NCBI RefSeq assembly: GCF_003952385.1
Contig: NZ_CP034444.1
Coordinates: 5,717,001 to 5,781,000, forward strand
Length of the DNA: 64,000 nucleotides
DNA from: Mesorhizobium sp. M1D.F.Ca.ET.043.01.1.1
GTDB lineage: Bacteria; Pseudomonadota; Alphaproteobacteria; Rhizobiales; Rhizobiaceae
Direction: 5' to 3'
Shown piece by piece: positions 1-8,214 of the stretch (its first letter is position 1; every line of letters begins with the position of its first letter). The notes under the pieces are model-generated. The model saw only the letters and a list, made by a program, of their open reading frames with translations. It was not told the DNA's origin and did not search any database. A program made the position numbers and the translations under genes.

Positions 1-2
1 TC

Positions 3-110
3 GGCCACACTCTGCTGCGGGTCGGCGTAAGCGCCAGGACCCTGCCAGTCCTCTACGGAACAATGGCACTCGCGATAGGCTTGGCATTCACCGCGTGGCA
101 GAGTTCATAG
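3..110 (+). CDS. C-terminal end of a gene cut by the window edge, probably a membrane protein
   Basis: The frame beginning at base 3 is open for 35 codons and ends in TAG at 108-110. The peptide reads like a membrane-protein tail: a basic amphipathic stretch (LLRVGVSART) followed by a hydrophobic helix (VLYGTMALAIGLAFTAW) that ends at the stop. This layout resembles the C-terminus of polytopic envelope proteins such as sugar-phosphate transferases or O-antigen ligases, which would fit the polysaccharide genes downstream. Only 35 codons are visible, so the family cannot be assigned. The other frames here look like noise. Confidence 0.4.
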   Translation, partial: GHTLLRVGVSARTLPVLYGTMALAIGLAFTAWQSS

Positions 111-893
111 ACCTGGCTGGGCAGGCGGCGCCCTGCCGCCTTCCGCCGGCGAGACTGTCAACGGCCATGCCTGCCCGGGCATCGGCGATCGTGTGGGGAA
201 AACGAGCCGTTTTCGTGCACGGCCGAGAGCGCCCGCGCCTTCGCAATGCGTCACTATCGGGCGGCAGGCAGGCGTCTGAAGCGGGATCTTGTTCGAATTG
301 CCGCCGAAAAAAGGAACCCCGGCCGCAGCGGTTGGGTGGGGGATGCTGGCAGCCGAGGTCAACGGGTTTCCCAAAGCGTGTCGCGCTGAAACGGCTTCAG
401 GCGAAACGCTTTAAGTCTTTGTTTTGATGCATGTTGTTCTCCCAAGACCGCTGCGCAGTTTTGAGGCACATGCATTGGAATTGTGGCGCCATTTCCTCCA
501 AACCGCAAACCTCCGCTTCGAGGCCGAGCCAGGCTCATGCGCAGCTTTGGGATGCTTAACCACCAAGTTGCAATTTAAGGTTGTCATCCTTTCGGCTATA
601 TTAGCCACCTAAGATATAATTACCAAATTGTTAACCGGGATTAATGCACCTTTTCCACAGCATCGTAGTATGCATTTGAGGCTGGATTACCTCGATGGAG
701 CGGGGATGCCATACGTCCGTGGGTTGGGCCGGCGTATGCACTACTCCTTGAATCTATTCCTCAGTTAAACGGCCAGTTGCCCGACACACGGTAAATGAGC
801 GTATCAGTTCATGCCTCTGACAAGCCTTGCGAGGGCGCCAAGACAAAAAGGGGGAGCGGGCTAAGTCGGCGGCGGAGAGGAGTAAATAAGGCG
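111..893. other. Long intergenic region upstream of the LuxR-type regulator
   Basis: I find no convincing gene in this stretch. Short open frames on both strands are low-complexity and lack start signals. It contains a dispersed intergenic repeat at 372-440 and an AT-rich segment at about 590-650, including TATAAT at 615-620, which is the likeliest promoter area for the downstream regulator. No well-spaced -35 box is evident. Confidence 0.5.
372..440. repeat. Dispersed intergenic repeat, copy 1
   Basis: The segment starts with AAAGCGTGTCGCG, ends its first arm with ACGCTTTAAGTCTTTG, and can fold (AAAGCGT pairs with ACGCTTT). A diverged copy lies at 8058-8150, and a segment resembling that copy's second half lies at 6042-6114. 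I associate such elements with Mesorhizobium genomes; copy number was not checked. Confidence 0.55.
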
Positions 894-1652
894 ATGGGAC
901 ATCCTCAAATTTCCGATTCCTGGAAGGAATCGACAGGGTCGTTGCAGAACGGGCATCTGACGGACATGAACGGGCTCGGCACAGCCGATCTCGACGACGG
1001 ACATCCGACCGAAGGCCTGGTCGTCATTGTCGACAAGCGAGCACTCGAGCGGGAATGTCTTGCTCGGGGCCTTATCGAACACAATCCCGCTTTGCGCGTC
1101 AGCGCCGTGGGATCTCTTGACGAGATCCACCATGTCGCCGGCGCGCCCGAGGCTTCCGCGATCCTCGTCATTCTCGGGGCCAGAAAGGTTACCGACCAAA
1201 GCGTTCGGGCGGAACTTGTGCACCTCATCTCCGAGGTAGGCGCGGTACCCGTGATCGTCGTGGTGGATTCCGACGAGCCAGGGGAAATTCTTGCGGCCCT
1301 CGAATGCGGCGCCCGCGGCTACATTCCCACGAGCGTGAAGGTGAAGGTCGCTGCCGAGGCCATCGGTCTCGCTCGTGCCGGAGGAATCTTCGTGCCCGCC
1401 AGCTGCGTGCTGGCGCTTCGCGAGATCATCCATTCGACCGCAAACGGTGCCCGTCCGCTTGCCGGCATGTTCACGCTGCGCGAGGCCGCGGTCGTGGAGG
1501 CGCTCAGGAAAGGCAAGGCCAACAAGATCATTGCCTATGAGCTCAACCTCTGCGAGAGCACCGTCAAGGTCCATATCCGCAACATCATGAAAAAGCTGAA
1601 AGCTACGAACCGCACGGAGGTAGCCTACAAGCTTAGACAGATGATGCTTTGA
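894..1652 (+). CDS. LuxR-family transcriptional regulator with a degenerate receiver domain
   Basis: This 252-aa protein ends in a LuxR/FixJ-type helix-turn-helix (about residues 193-250, with FTLREAAVVEALRKGKANK and the recognition-helix stretch STVKVHIRNIMKKL). Residues 41-160 look like a response-regulator receiver (VVIVDKRALERE at the first strand, ECGARGYIPTS near the end). The usual phosphoacceptor aspartate is missing: the third strand reads ILVILGARK, and the conserved lysine is also replaced. It may therefore act without phosphorylation. The start at 894 is preceded by AGGAG at 878-882; an in-frame start at 795 would add 33 poorly conserved-looking residues. Its place at the edge of the polysaccharide locus suggests it controls that locus, which is an inference. 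Confidence 0.85.
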   Translation: MGHPQISDSWKESTGSLQNGHLTDMNGLGTADLDDGHPTEGLVVIVDKRALERECLARGLIEHNPALRVSAVGSLDEIHHVAGAPEASAILVILGARKVTDQSVRAELVHLISEVGAVPVIVVVDSDEPGEILAALECGARGYIPTSVKVKVAAEAIGLARAGGIFVPASCVLALREIIHSTANGARPLAGMFTLREAAVVEALRKGKANKIIAYELNLCESTVKVHIRNIMKKLKATNRTEVAYKLRQMML

Positions 1653-1805
1653 AGGCTGCCCGGACCTAGACTTGCGCCAAGCGAACGTCCGGCGCCAATG
1701 CCTCGACGTGGAGGCGGATTTCCTTCAGATCCGCCGCCATGTCTCGGGTTCGGAAGTCTGGACAGCCCTCCGGGCCCATGAAGCGGATACGCTCGGGCCG
1801 ATGTT

Positions 1806-2888
1806 TCAGGCACGTTGCCGGTCGAGCATTTCGGATCCTGCCTTCACGAGAAATCCAACGCTGTCTCCGCCCAATTCCGCATCGCGATACGCGGCTTCGG
1901 CGGCCTTCAGGCCACCCGTCAGTCTGCGGATCACCGGAGCCGGTCCGAGTGTCTCGAGCGGCAGGCCCAGCTCGCCGCGGTTGGGGCGCTTCGGCGGCCA
2001 AACCCTGAGGCCGAAATAGGTGGCGGCCGAGCGGTCGATCCCGCCGCTGAACTGCACCAGCAGTGTCTGGCGCGATTTCCTGGCAATACGGCCCAGGCTG
2101 TTGATGTCCATTGGTGGTTTGGCGGAGGGCCGCATCGCGACGACGATCACCTGCCATGCGTCGTCGGTCAGGAGCACCGGATGCGAAAAAACACCGACTC
2201 TTGCTCCATGCTCGGCGAGCATATGCTCAAGGAATGGCGCGCAGGGCGTGTCGCAGACGATGGCGAATCTCGAGGCGCGCTGGTCAACGCCAGCGTCGTC
2301 GAGCAAGACCCGGCACAGCCGCGCGAATTCCGGCAGCAGGCCTATGGCCGGGTGGCCGAGATTTGGAGCGGCAACCTTGATGCCGGCCTCGTCACAGGCG
2401 TCGAAATCCAACACGCCTGGCCGAAGCTCCCAAGGTTCAGCCATCAGCGAAACAACCGCATGAGAGGGCAGGAGTTCGATGAGCGATCTCGAGATCGGCC
2501 CGAGCTGGGGACCATTCGTGATGATGTCGACGTCCTGCCATTCGCGGCTTTCGATTTGGTTAGTCACTTCCACGCGTTCGGCGACCTTGGCGTATGCGGC
2601 AAATGCCAACGTCGCATCCTCGGCTGCGGCAAGGTTCGGATTTCTGGAGGATACGCGAGTGAGCGCAACGACACGGTCGGCGTTGGCGAGCGCCGCTGCT
2701 GCCGCGGCCGCCGCTTGGTATCCTGTCGCAGCACCGACCACCACGGTGAGGCCGGAGAGATCGAGACCGAGCAAAGCTATCTGCTTGCGGACGACAGCAA
2801 GTGTTTCCGAGCGGTCGAGCTCGGGGACATGGCGAGCGGCCGGTCTTGCGGAAAAATCACCGGACCAGGGCTTCAGAACGGGCGCCAC
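1806..2888 (-). CDS. Uncharacterised protein with a Rossmann-like nucleotide-binding region
   Basis: The 360-aa product has a GTG start. Around residues 47-70 it has a strand followed by a glycine/alanine-rich turn (LTVVVGAATGYQAAAA), as in Rossmann-type dinucleotide-binding folds. Later stretches such as VDIITNGPQLGPI and GIKVAAPNLGHPAIGLLPEFARL recall NAD(P)-dependent dehydrogenases or ornithine-cyclodeaminase-like enzymes, but I cannot name a family. There is no signal peptide or membrane segment, so it is probably cytoplasmic. It is convergent with the LuxR gene and divergent from the exoY-like gene. The coding signal is good across the whole frame; the function is unknown. Confidence 0.7.
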   Translation of the reverse strand: MAPVLKPWSGDFSARPAARHVPELDRSETLAVVRKQIALLGLDLSGLTVVVGAATGYQAAAAAAAALANADRVVALTRVSSRNPNLAAAEDATLAFAAYAKVAERVEVTNQIESREWQDVDIITNGPQLGPISRSLIELLPSHAVVSLMAEPWELRPGVLDFDACDEAGIKVAAPNLGHPAIGLLPEFARLCRVLLDDAGVDQRASRFAIVCDTPCAPFLEHMLAEHGARVGVFSHPVLLTDDAWQVIVVAMRPSAKPPMDINSLGRIARKSRQTLLVQFSGGIDRSAATYFGLRVWPPKRPNRGELGLPLETLGPAPVIRRLTGGLKAAEAAYRDAELGGDSVGFLVKAGSEMLDRQRA

Positions 2889-3355
2889 GTTGCGTGCTCT
2901 CCACTATCAGGCAGGCTGGTAATCCGTTGACGCGGAAGACCTGTCTCGTCGGATCTCGCCCGGACGCGACGCCGCATGCTTTTCATGCGTTGCATTGCCA
3001 GACGGTTGCCGGCCAGCGCGTTCGGCAAGAGTGGCCCGAGACATTCTCTCAGCATCCTCGCCACGAGAGTTGGGGCCTGAATTCAGTCGGCGCTCTTGAC
3101 CGCCTGTGGCCGGAACCAATTCGTCGATCACGCAATACAGTCGAACTTGCCCGGACCGCTACTGCAGAAAACGGGTGCCCGGTGATACGCCGTTTGATCA
3201 GAAGGCTTATCGACACCGCGCCGGAAACGCGCGGATCAGGCTAAGGGGGTAACCGGCGCCGGATACGGCGCTACCTCCTTTGCGGTTCTTGCCGGGAATG
3301 ACCTGCCGCTGTGAAAGTTGAGTGTTGAAACCAGCCGTATTCCTTGGCGAAGCTC
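2889..3355. other. Divergent intergenic region
   Basis: These 467 bases separate the minus-strand Rossmann-like gene from the plus-strand sugar transferase and must hold promoters for both. I see no convincing gene, repeat or palindrome and no well-formed sigma-70 box. Confidence 0.4.
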
Positions 3356-4033
3356 ATGACAATCAGCGCATTCGACATGAACCGCAGGCCCGGCATCCGC
3401 GTCGGACAAAACCCTCGTCCGCTTGGGGGGCGGCCCAAGAGGATCATGGACGTGACCGTCGCATCGATCGCGCTTGTCCTTGCCGCTCCGATCATGCTTG
3501 TGGTTGCCCTCTTGATACTGGTGACCGACGGTGGACCGGCGATATTCTCCCACACCCGGGTCGGCTTCAACGGCAGGCGTTTCGCCTGCTACAAGTTCAG
3601 GACCATGGTCGCCAACTCCCAGCAGGTTCTGGCCGATTATCTTGCGAGCAATCCCGAAGCCGCCAAGGAGTGGGAGCAGAATTTGAAATTCAGGAACGAT
3701 CCGCGCATCACATTCCTGGGGCACATCCTCAGGAAGTCGAGCCTGGATGAGCTGCCTCAGCTGATCAACGTGCTGCGCGGCGACATGAGTTGCGTCGGCC
3801 CTCGACCGGTCGTCCCGGACGAACTGCAACGCTACGGCGCCTGCGCGCTCGATTACCTTCGAACCCGGCCCGGGCTGACCGGCGCGTGGCAGGTGACGGG
3901 CAGAGACGCAATAGACTATCCCAGCCGTGTCTCCATCGACAGCCGCTACGTGCGAAACTGGTCCATATGGGCCGATGTCGTCATTCTCATTCGGACGGTC
4001 TTCGCCGTGATGAGATTCGATCATGCGTCCTGA
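3356..4033 (+). CDS. exoY: ExoY-like undecaprenyl-phosphate sugar phosphotransferase
   Basis: This 225-aa protein belongs to the bacterial sugar transferase family (ExoY/PssA/WbaP C-terminal domain). It starts polysaccharide synthesis by moving a sugar-1-phosphate onto undecaprenyl phosphate at the inner membrane. After KRIMDVTVA there is one hydrophobic re-entrant or membrane segment at about residues 27-52. Family motifs follow: FACYKFRTMV, RKSSLDELPQLINVL, GDMSCVGPRP and TRPGLTGAWQVTGR. The short length without an N-terminal multi-span region is typical of ExoY rather than WbaP. Starts at TTG 3344, ATG 3356 and ATG 3377 share the frame; none has a strong ribosome site, so 3356 is a compromise. 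Confidence 0.9.
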   Translation: MTISAFDMNRRPGIRVGQNPRPLGGRPKRIMDVTVASIALVLAAPIMLVVALLILVTDGGPAIFSHTRVGFNGRRFACYKFRTMVANSQQVLADYLASNPEAAKEWEQNLKFRNDPRITFLGHILRKSSLDELPQLINVLRGDMSCVGPRPVVPDELQRYGACALDYLRTRPGLTGAWQVTGRDAIDYPSRVSIDSRYVRNWSIWADVVILIRTVFAVMRFDHAS

Positions 4034-4116
4034 CCGGCGAGACGGCAGCGAACCTTGGGCGGCACGGCCGCGTCGGACAGGTCCATCGCCGGCGACGAAA
4101 TGGCAGCCGCGGTCGA

Positions 4117-4365
4117 TCATTGTCCGTGGGTCATGGCGCGACGCCACACAACGCCAAGGAAGACGCCGAGCAGGTAGGCGCACTGCAGCGTGACGACGAA
4201 AAGCAGGATCGAAAGCAGACGGTTCCAATCGAACAAGCTGCCGATGCCGCCTGCAACCGCGCTGACCACGACAATCACCGCGGTCATGACGATGAGCGCC
4301 GGTGCCCGAACACGAAATCCGAGCAAAATGCCGATCACGCCGACAGTGGCAAGGCCCCAAAGCAC
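4117..4365 (-). CDS. Small three-span membrane protein
   Basis: The predicted protein is 82 aa, from a GTG at 4363-4365 preceded by a good AGAGGAGA site (complement of about 4371-4378). The same frame extends further upstream, but the added peptide is Arg/Pro/Gly-rich and not protein-like, which supports the internal GTG. It has three hydrophobic segments (starting LWGLATVGVIGILLGF, ALIVMTAVIVVVSAVAGGIG and LLSILLFVVTLQCAYLLGVF) and a basic C-terminus. It lies between the exoY-like and wzy-like genes on the opposite strand. No family is recognised; a small inner-membrane accessory protein is possible. Confidence 0.6.
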   Translation of the reverse strand: MLWGLATVGVIGILLGFRVRAPALIVMTAVIVVVSAVAGGIGSLFDWNRLLSILLFVVTLQCAYLLGVFLGVVWRRAMTHGQ

Positions 4366-4691
4366 GGCGATCTCCTCTGGTGCGGAAGACTCGGGTGCGC
4401 CGCGCCCAAGTCTCCCACATCTGCGAATCCGTACCAACACCCAATCCCGCCGTGCTGCCTGACCGGCTGCCGACTTGCCAGCTGGGACTGGCCGTACCTC
4501 CGCCGCTTGCACAAAAGGCGTAGGACGCCTTGACCCAATGCCCCCGTTTCGCTCATTTCCTTGTCCACCCGCTGCGCCTACGCTGCTCATTGAAATAGGT
4601 ATGCGGAGTATTTCACCCGCGGTGCGGCAGCCTGCCTTGAATCCGGCATTGGCGCAGTTGCTGCGTGGCATTTTCGGCGTGATGTCCATCG
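4366..4691. other. Divergent intergenic region
   Basis: These 326 bases lie between the small membrane protein and the wzy-like gene. Apart from the ribosome site of the minus-strand gene I see no repeat, palindrome or clear promoter. The open frames crossing it are shadows. Confidence 0.35.
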
Positions 4692-6005
4692 ATGCTGCAG
4701 ACATCCATTCTTTTGCTTATCGTTTCGATATGGTTCCCCGGCGCCACTCGGATAGCCGGCACCGACGGCTCGCTTTCCTTCTTGCTGGCCTTGTTCTGCG
4801 CCGTGCTGAGCATCGTCCCCTACGCCGAAACGACAAGACGCCTTCATCGGACTGACGCGGCCTTGGCGGCGGCAGTGCTGACGATGTCCGCTTTCATCAT
4901 GATTTTGTCCCTGATGTCGGCGCTCTACGCAGACAATCCGATCAGGACCATGCGCGCGGTCTTCGCGCAGGTGTTCGGTTTCGCCGTTATTCCAACGATT
5001 GCGGTGATCGCCGCGCGGCCCAGGGGGTTCGAGGCGATCGACAGGATTGGGATGGCCATGGTCATCATGGTTGCCGTTACATCCTGCCTTGTCGCCGTTG
5101 GACTGGGCGACGCTCGCTTCGCCGATCGGGCGGAAGGCTACTTCAAGCACGCGAACCAGCTCGGAATTGCCTTGTCGGCCGGTCTGCCGCTTGTCGCTGC
5201 GAAGCTGGTCGCTTCCCGAAGGCACCGAATCCTCCTCTCGGGTTGCCTGCTCGCGGGGCTTCTGGGTCTGGTCAAATCGGGGTCCAAGACGAATTTCGTC
5301 CTTGGCGTCGCAGGTCTCGCTACGTTCTTCGGGCTATACAGTATCTATCTGGTGATAAGGAAGCAGCGGCCAGTAACGGTGATCGCGGGGATGGTTGCCG
5401 CCCCGATATTGTTCCAAGCCAGCTTGGCGACGTTGGAGTTCCTAAATCCGCGAGCCTACAGGCTGCTGACACTTCAGCTTTCCGGCGGTGAGGCGCATTC
5501 GATCGTGTCGCGGCAACGACTGTGGTCCATATCGATCGATCTCGGCCTGACGCATCCGTTCATGGGCGTGGGGGCAGGGCAGTGGGTGGAAGACATCGCT
5601 CCGCACAGCCATAACCTGTTCATCGACTATTTCAGGACGCTGGGAGTGCCCGGCGTCGGGTTGGTATTGATTGTCGTCGTGCTGGTCGTGGCATATCTGG
5701 TCTGCGCCATTCTCCACACATTGGTCGACAAAGGGAGGGGCGAGCAGGCGACCGAAGTGAATGTGATGGTGCTCGGAACGTCGGTTGCCGTGTGGAATTA
5801 CCTCGTAGCGAACCAGATGAGCGATTCCTTCGGTCCGTCGACCGCGGCTTTCTTCTGGCTGCCGCTGGCTCTGCTCCTGGTGTACCGCGGCATGCAGCGA
5901 TCGTCGCAGATCAGATCTAACGAGAATCCAAAGGTGTACGCCGGGACTGCATCGCAGCTCTTCGGACACGGAAAAACAAAACAGCTTCTTCCCAGATCAG
6001 GATGA
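4692..6005 (+). CDS. Wzy/O-antigen-ligase family polysaccharide polymerase
   Basis: The 437-aa protein is polytopic, with about ten hydrophobic segments, and matches the O-antigen ligase/polymerase family. The diagnostic part is the periplasmic loop and following motif in the C-terminal half: HPFMGVGAGQW, then APHSHNLFIDYFRTLGVPG, where the histidine pair precedes a membrane helix. Such proteins (ExoQ, Wzy, WaaL) polymerise or ligate lipid-linked repeat units on the periplasmic face. With exoY-like, wzx-like, exoF-like and exoP-like genes nearby, a Wzy role in a Wzx/Wzy pathway is more likely than a lipid A ligase role. The cytoplasmic tail after residue 400 looks unstructured. Confidence 0.85.
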   Translation: MLQTSILLLIVSIWFPGATRIAGTDGSLSFLLALFCAVLSIVPYAETTRRLHRTDAALAAAVLTMSAFIMILSLMSALYADNPIRTMRAVFAQVFGFAVIPTIAVIAARPRGFEAIDRIGMAMVIMVAVTSCLVAVGLGDARFADRAEGYFKHANQLGIALSAGLPLVAAKLVASRRHRILLSGCLLAGLLGLVKSGSKTNFVLGVAGLATFFGLYSIYLVIRKQRPVTVIAGMVAAPILFQASLATLEFLNPRAYRLLTLQLSGGEAHSIVSRQRLWSISIDLGLTHPFMGVGAGQWVEDIAPHSHNLFIDYFRTLGVPGVGLVLIVVVLVVAYLVCAILHTLVDKGRGEQATEVNVMVLGTSVAVWNYLVANQMSDSFGPSTAAFFWLPLALLLVYRGMQRSSQIRSNENPKVYAGTASQLFGHGKTKQLLPRSG

Positions 6006-6041
6006 TGCTTCCTGAATCGCCATCCTGATCCAGCTCTTGCT

Positions 6042-6114
6042 GGAGCATGATCTTCTGCGAAACCGGTTCCCGCTTTTTGCTTCCGCCGACCTTCGGTTCG
6101 GGATCATGCCCTAG
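6042..6114. repeat. Dispersed intergenic repeat, copy 2
   Basis: GGAGCATGATC at one end and GGATCATGCCCTAG at the other flank an inner GAAACCGGTTCCCGCTTTT core. This matches the second half of the element at 8058-8150 (CATGGTCCCGAAACCGGTCCC). It can fold through the GCATGATC/GGATCATGC arms and fills the gap before the next gene. Confidence 0.55.
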
Positions 6115-6153
6115 CCGTTGATCTTCCCAGTTTATCCTTACCACCTTAATCCG

Positions 6154-6990
6154 ATGACTTCGCAAAACGTTCGCGACCTGGCGGGAGGCCTTCCGCCAAG
6201 CCCCGAAGCACGCGTGCTTCAAACGGACATTCGATTTGTGGAATTCTTCGGTCTTCCCGGGGTCGGAAAGACAACCACGTCCAGCCTGTTGGCGAGCGGC
6301 TTGCGACGGTGCGGCCCGCTGGTCGGTGATGTGCGTATCTCGCCCGAGACAAGAACTTTTATCGCCCGGCAAATCCATAGGGTCGGTATCGTTGCCCCAA
6401 GATTTAAGGATCGTGAGTTCCGTTCACTGTTCATGCGAATAGCCCGCTTTGCCATCGAAAGCGGACAATCATCGATTGTCGATGTCGTCAAGGTTATCTG
6501 GAACATGTCGGTTCTGCTGGCCTATGTCCAGAACGAGAGGGAGCGGAAAAATACTATCACTATTATGGACCAGGGGCTGCTGCAGGGCTTCTGGTCTGTA
6601 TTGCTGAAAAGCAAGCATCGGGCAACGTCCGAGAAGTGGTTCGATATCCTGGCTGCTATTGGCATCGATGACATGCTCTTTGTCCATCTGCGCGCCGAGA
6701 CCGGCATGGCCCGGGATCGGCTTCTGAAAAGGAGTGATCGGTCCTCGCGGATGCAAAGGACATCTGCCGATCGCGACCTTGATCTCTGGTCGGCTGCGGA
6801 CCGAACCTGCCGCGAGTTGGCCGCCGATCTTGAGAGGGAAATGGGCGCGGAGGATCACGTCGGCATACTGGCGTCAGTCGACGTGGAAAGGCTTGCATCG
6901 CCCGAAGACGTGGCTGAAAGGGCGCTTGAGGCGGTGCTTTTGGGCTGTCTCGAACGACATCGGCGATACGACGACTCCGCCGATCGATGA
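6154..6990 (+). CDS. P-loop kinase-like protein of the polysaccharide locus
   Basis: This 278-aa protein has a Walker A motif near residues 33-40 (GLPGVGKTTTSSLLASGL) after a beta strand (IRFVEFF). It has a possible Walker B/catalytic region (TITIMDQGLLQGFW) and a lid-like basic stretch (RDRLLKRSDRSSR). The fold is that of small nucleoside or thymidylate kinases. No specific substrate can be read from the sequence. Similar orphan kinases occur in surface-polysaccharide gene clusters; one guess is that it phosphorylates a small molecule used in capsule or exopolysaccharide assembly. Start chosen at ATG 6154; ATG-like codons up to 6118 are possible. Confidence 0.7.
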   Translation: MTSQNVRDLAGGLPPSPEARVLQTDIRFVEFFGLPGVGKTTTSSLLASGLRRCGPLVGDVRISPETRTFIARQIHRVGIVAPRFKDREFRSLFMRIARFAIESGQSSIVDVVKVIWNMSVLLAYVQNERERKNTITIMDQGLLQGFWSVLLKSKHRATSEKWFDILAAIGIDDMLFVHLRAETGMARDRLLKRSDRSSRMQRTSADRDLDLWSAADRTCRELAADLEREMGAEDHVGILASVDVERLASPEDVAERALEAVLLGCLERHRRYDDSADR

Positions 6991-7012
6991 GCACGTCCGT
7001 CAACCATTGGGC

Positions 7013-8026
7013 ATGAGGATGGACCGCCGATCACTGATCAGCCTTGCCGGTTTGTATCCGGTGTTTGCTCTGCTGCCAGGCTTCTGCCGGGCCGAAGGCG
7101 GACAGACGCCGGGGGGCAAGCAGCTCATTCTGGCAGGCGAGCATGGCTACGAGCAGCAATCCATCCGGAATCTCGAAGCCGGAGCGACAATCGACGCTCG
7201 GAATGCTTCCTTCATAGTTGCCAACAGCAGAAACACCGATCCCGGCGCGATGATGGGTTGCGACGAGGGGACCTTGCCGGTCAATCGCTATCCGGTCGTC
7301 ATCCGCAACTGCCCCGGCGTTCACTTCATCGGCGGGCGCTTCGATGGCCAGGTACCGCTAACCTCCGATTGGCGGGATACCTACTGCAACAGCGCGGCCT
7401 TGCTTGTCAGGGACGGAACCGCCAATGCGACAATTGAAGGGGTCCGTGTGCGTCGCTGCTGGGACGCCATCCGTTTCGCCGAGCAGGCCGATGGCTTTCG
7501 CCTGAAAGGGTGCTGGTTCAGCGAAGTCAGGGATGACGCGGTCGAGAACGACTACCTCCTCAGCGGCATCGTCGAAGATTGCCTGTTCGATGGGTGCTTC
7601 TCGGGGATCAGCGTGGACCCGGCGTCGAGCGACGACCGGGACGGAACCGGGCAAACCGTGCTGATCGACCGAACCCTCATCCGTATGCACGCCTTTCTTT
7701 CGAAGGGCGAAATCACGCATCAGGCACCGATCAAGGCTGTCGATCGGTCGCCCAGGCTGAGGATCACGGGATCGGTTTTTGCATTGGCTTCGGCAAACAT
7801 GCGCGGGTTCCGTCGCCTGGAAAGAACCTGGCGGCTGGCCATCGAAAGCCGGGACAACGTGTTGCTGTGGTTGCCCGATGAGCCAATCCCGTCTGCATTG
7901 CCGATGCCGCCGTCCGGTTTCAGGGTTCTGACGGGGGCCGACGCGCGCGAATACTGGAACAAGGCGCATATCCAGTGGGTCGCCGCGCATCAGAACGTGG
8001 CCCGGTTCTCCGACGAAGCGCTGTGA
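7013..8026 (+). CDS. Exported right-handed beta-helix protein
   Basis: The 337-aa product starts with a basic n-region and hydrophobic core (MRMDRRSLISLAGLYPVFAL), then LPGFCRAEGG, giving a signal peptide with likely cleavage after CRA. The body contains repeated short beta-rich turns (NCPGVHFIGGRFDG, NATIEGVRVRRCWDAIRF, GFRLKGCWFSEVRDDAVEND, LSGIVEDCLFDGCFSGI) as in pectate-lyase-type parallel beta-helix proteins. Those are often polysaccharide lyases, epimerases or hydrolases; no catalytic set is identifiable here. Its place in the locus suggests it trims or modifies the polysaccharide in the periplasm. The frame is open from 6734, but the upstream part overlaps the kinase gene and is not protein-like. 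Confidence 0.75.
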   Translation: MRMDRRSLISLAGLYPVFALLPGFCRAEGGQTPGGKQLILAGEHGYEQQSIRNLEAGATIDARNASFIVANSRNTDPGAMMGCDEGTLPVNRYPVVIRNCPGVHFIGGRFDGQVPLTSDWRDTYCNSAALLVRDGTANATIEGVRVRRCWDAIRFAEQADGFRLKGCWFSEVRDDAVENDYLLSGIVEDCLFDGCFSGISVDPASSDDRDGTGQTVLIDRTLIRMHAFLSKGEITHQAPIKAVDRSPRLRITGSVFALASANMRGFRRLERTWRLAIESRDNVLLWLPDEPIPSALPMPPSGFRVLTGADAREYWNKAHIQWVAAHQNVARFSDEAL

Positions 8027-8057
8027 GAAGCTGCACTCGCCGGTCGTTCCGTTCCTC

Positions 8058-8150
8058 AAAGCATGTCGCGTGGAAAAGGTTCACGCGGCCTGCCTTAAGT
8101 CTTTGATTTCAAGCATGGTCCCGAAACCGGTCCCACTTTCGGGAGGCATG
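8058..8150. repeat. Dispersed intergenic repeat, copy 3
   Basis: AAAGCATGTCGCG with CCTTAAGTCTTTGATTTCAAG resembles the element at 372-440. The following CATGGTCCCGAAACCGGTCCC resembles 6042-6114. This copy therefore joins both half-elements and shows they form one family. Confidence 0.55.
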
Positions 8151-8214
8151 TTTTGGAAATGCTTTGCAGCTTGAACCGTCGCCGCGTTTCGGCAGACGGG
8201 GAGGGGTTATCCCG

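Noticed and set aside
95..427. Short open frames at the left edge
   Set aside because: Low-complexity Arg/Pro/Ala-rich peptides without start signals; only the frame ending at 110 looked like a protein end.
1815..2930. Open frame of 371 codons opposite the Rossmann-like gene
   Set aside because: The minus-strand product has coherent strand/turn patterns and the plus-strand product does not; the minus frame was kept.
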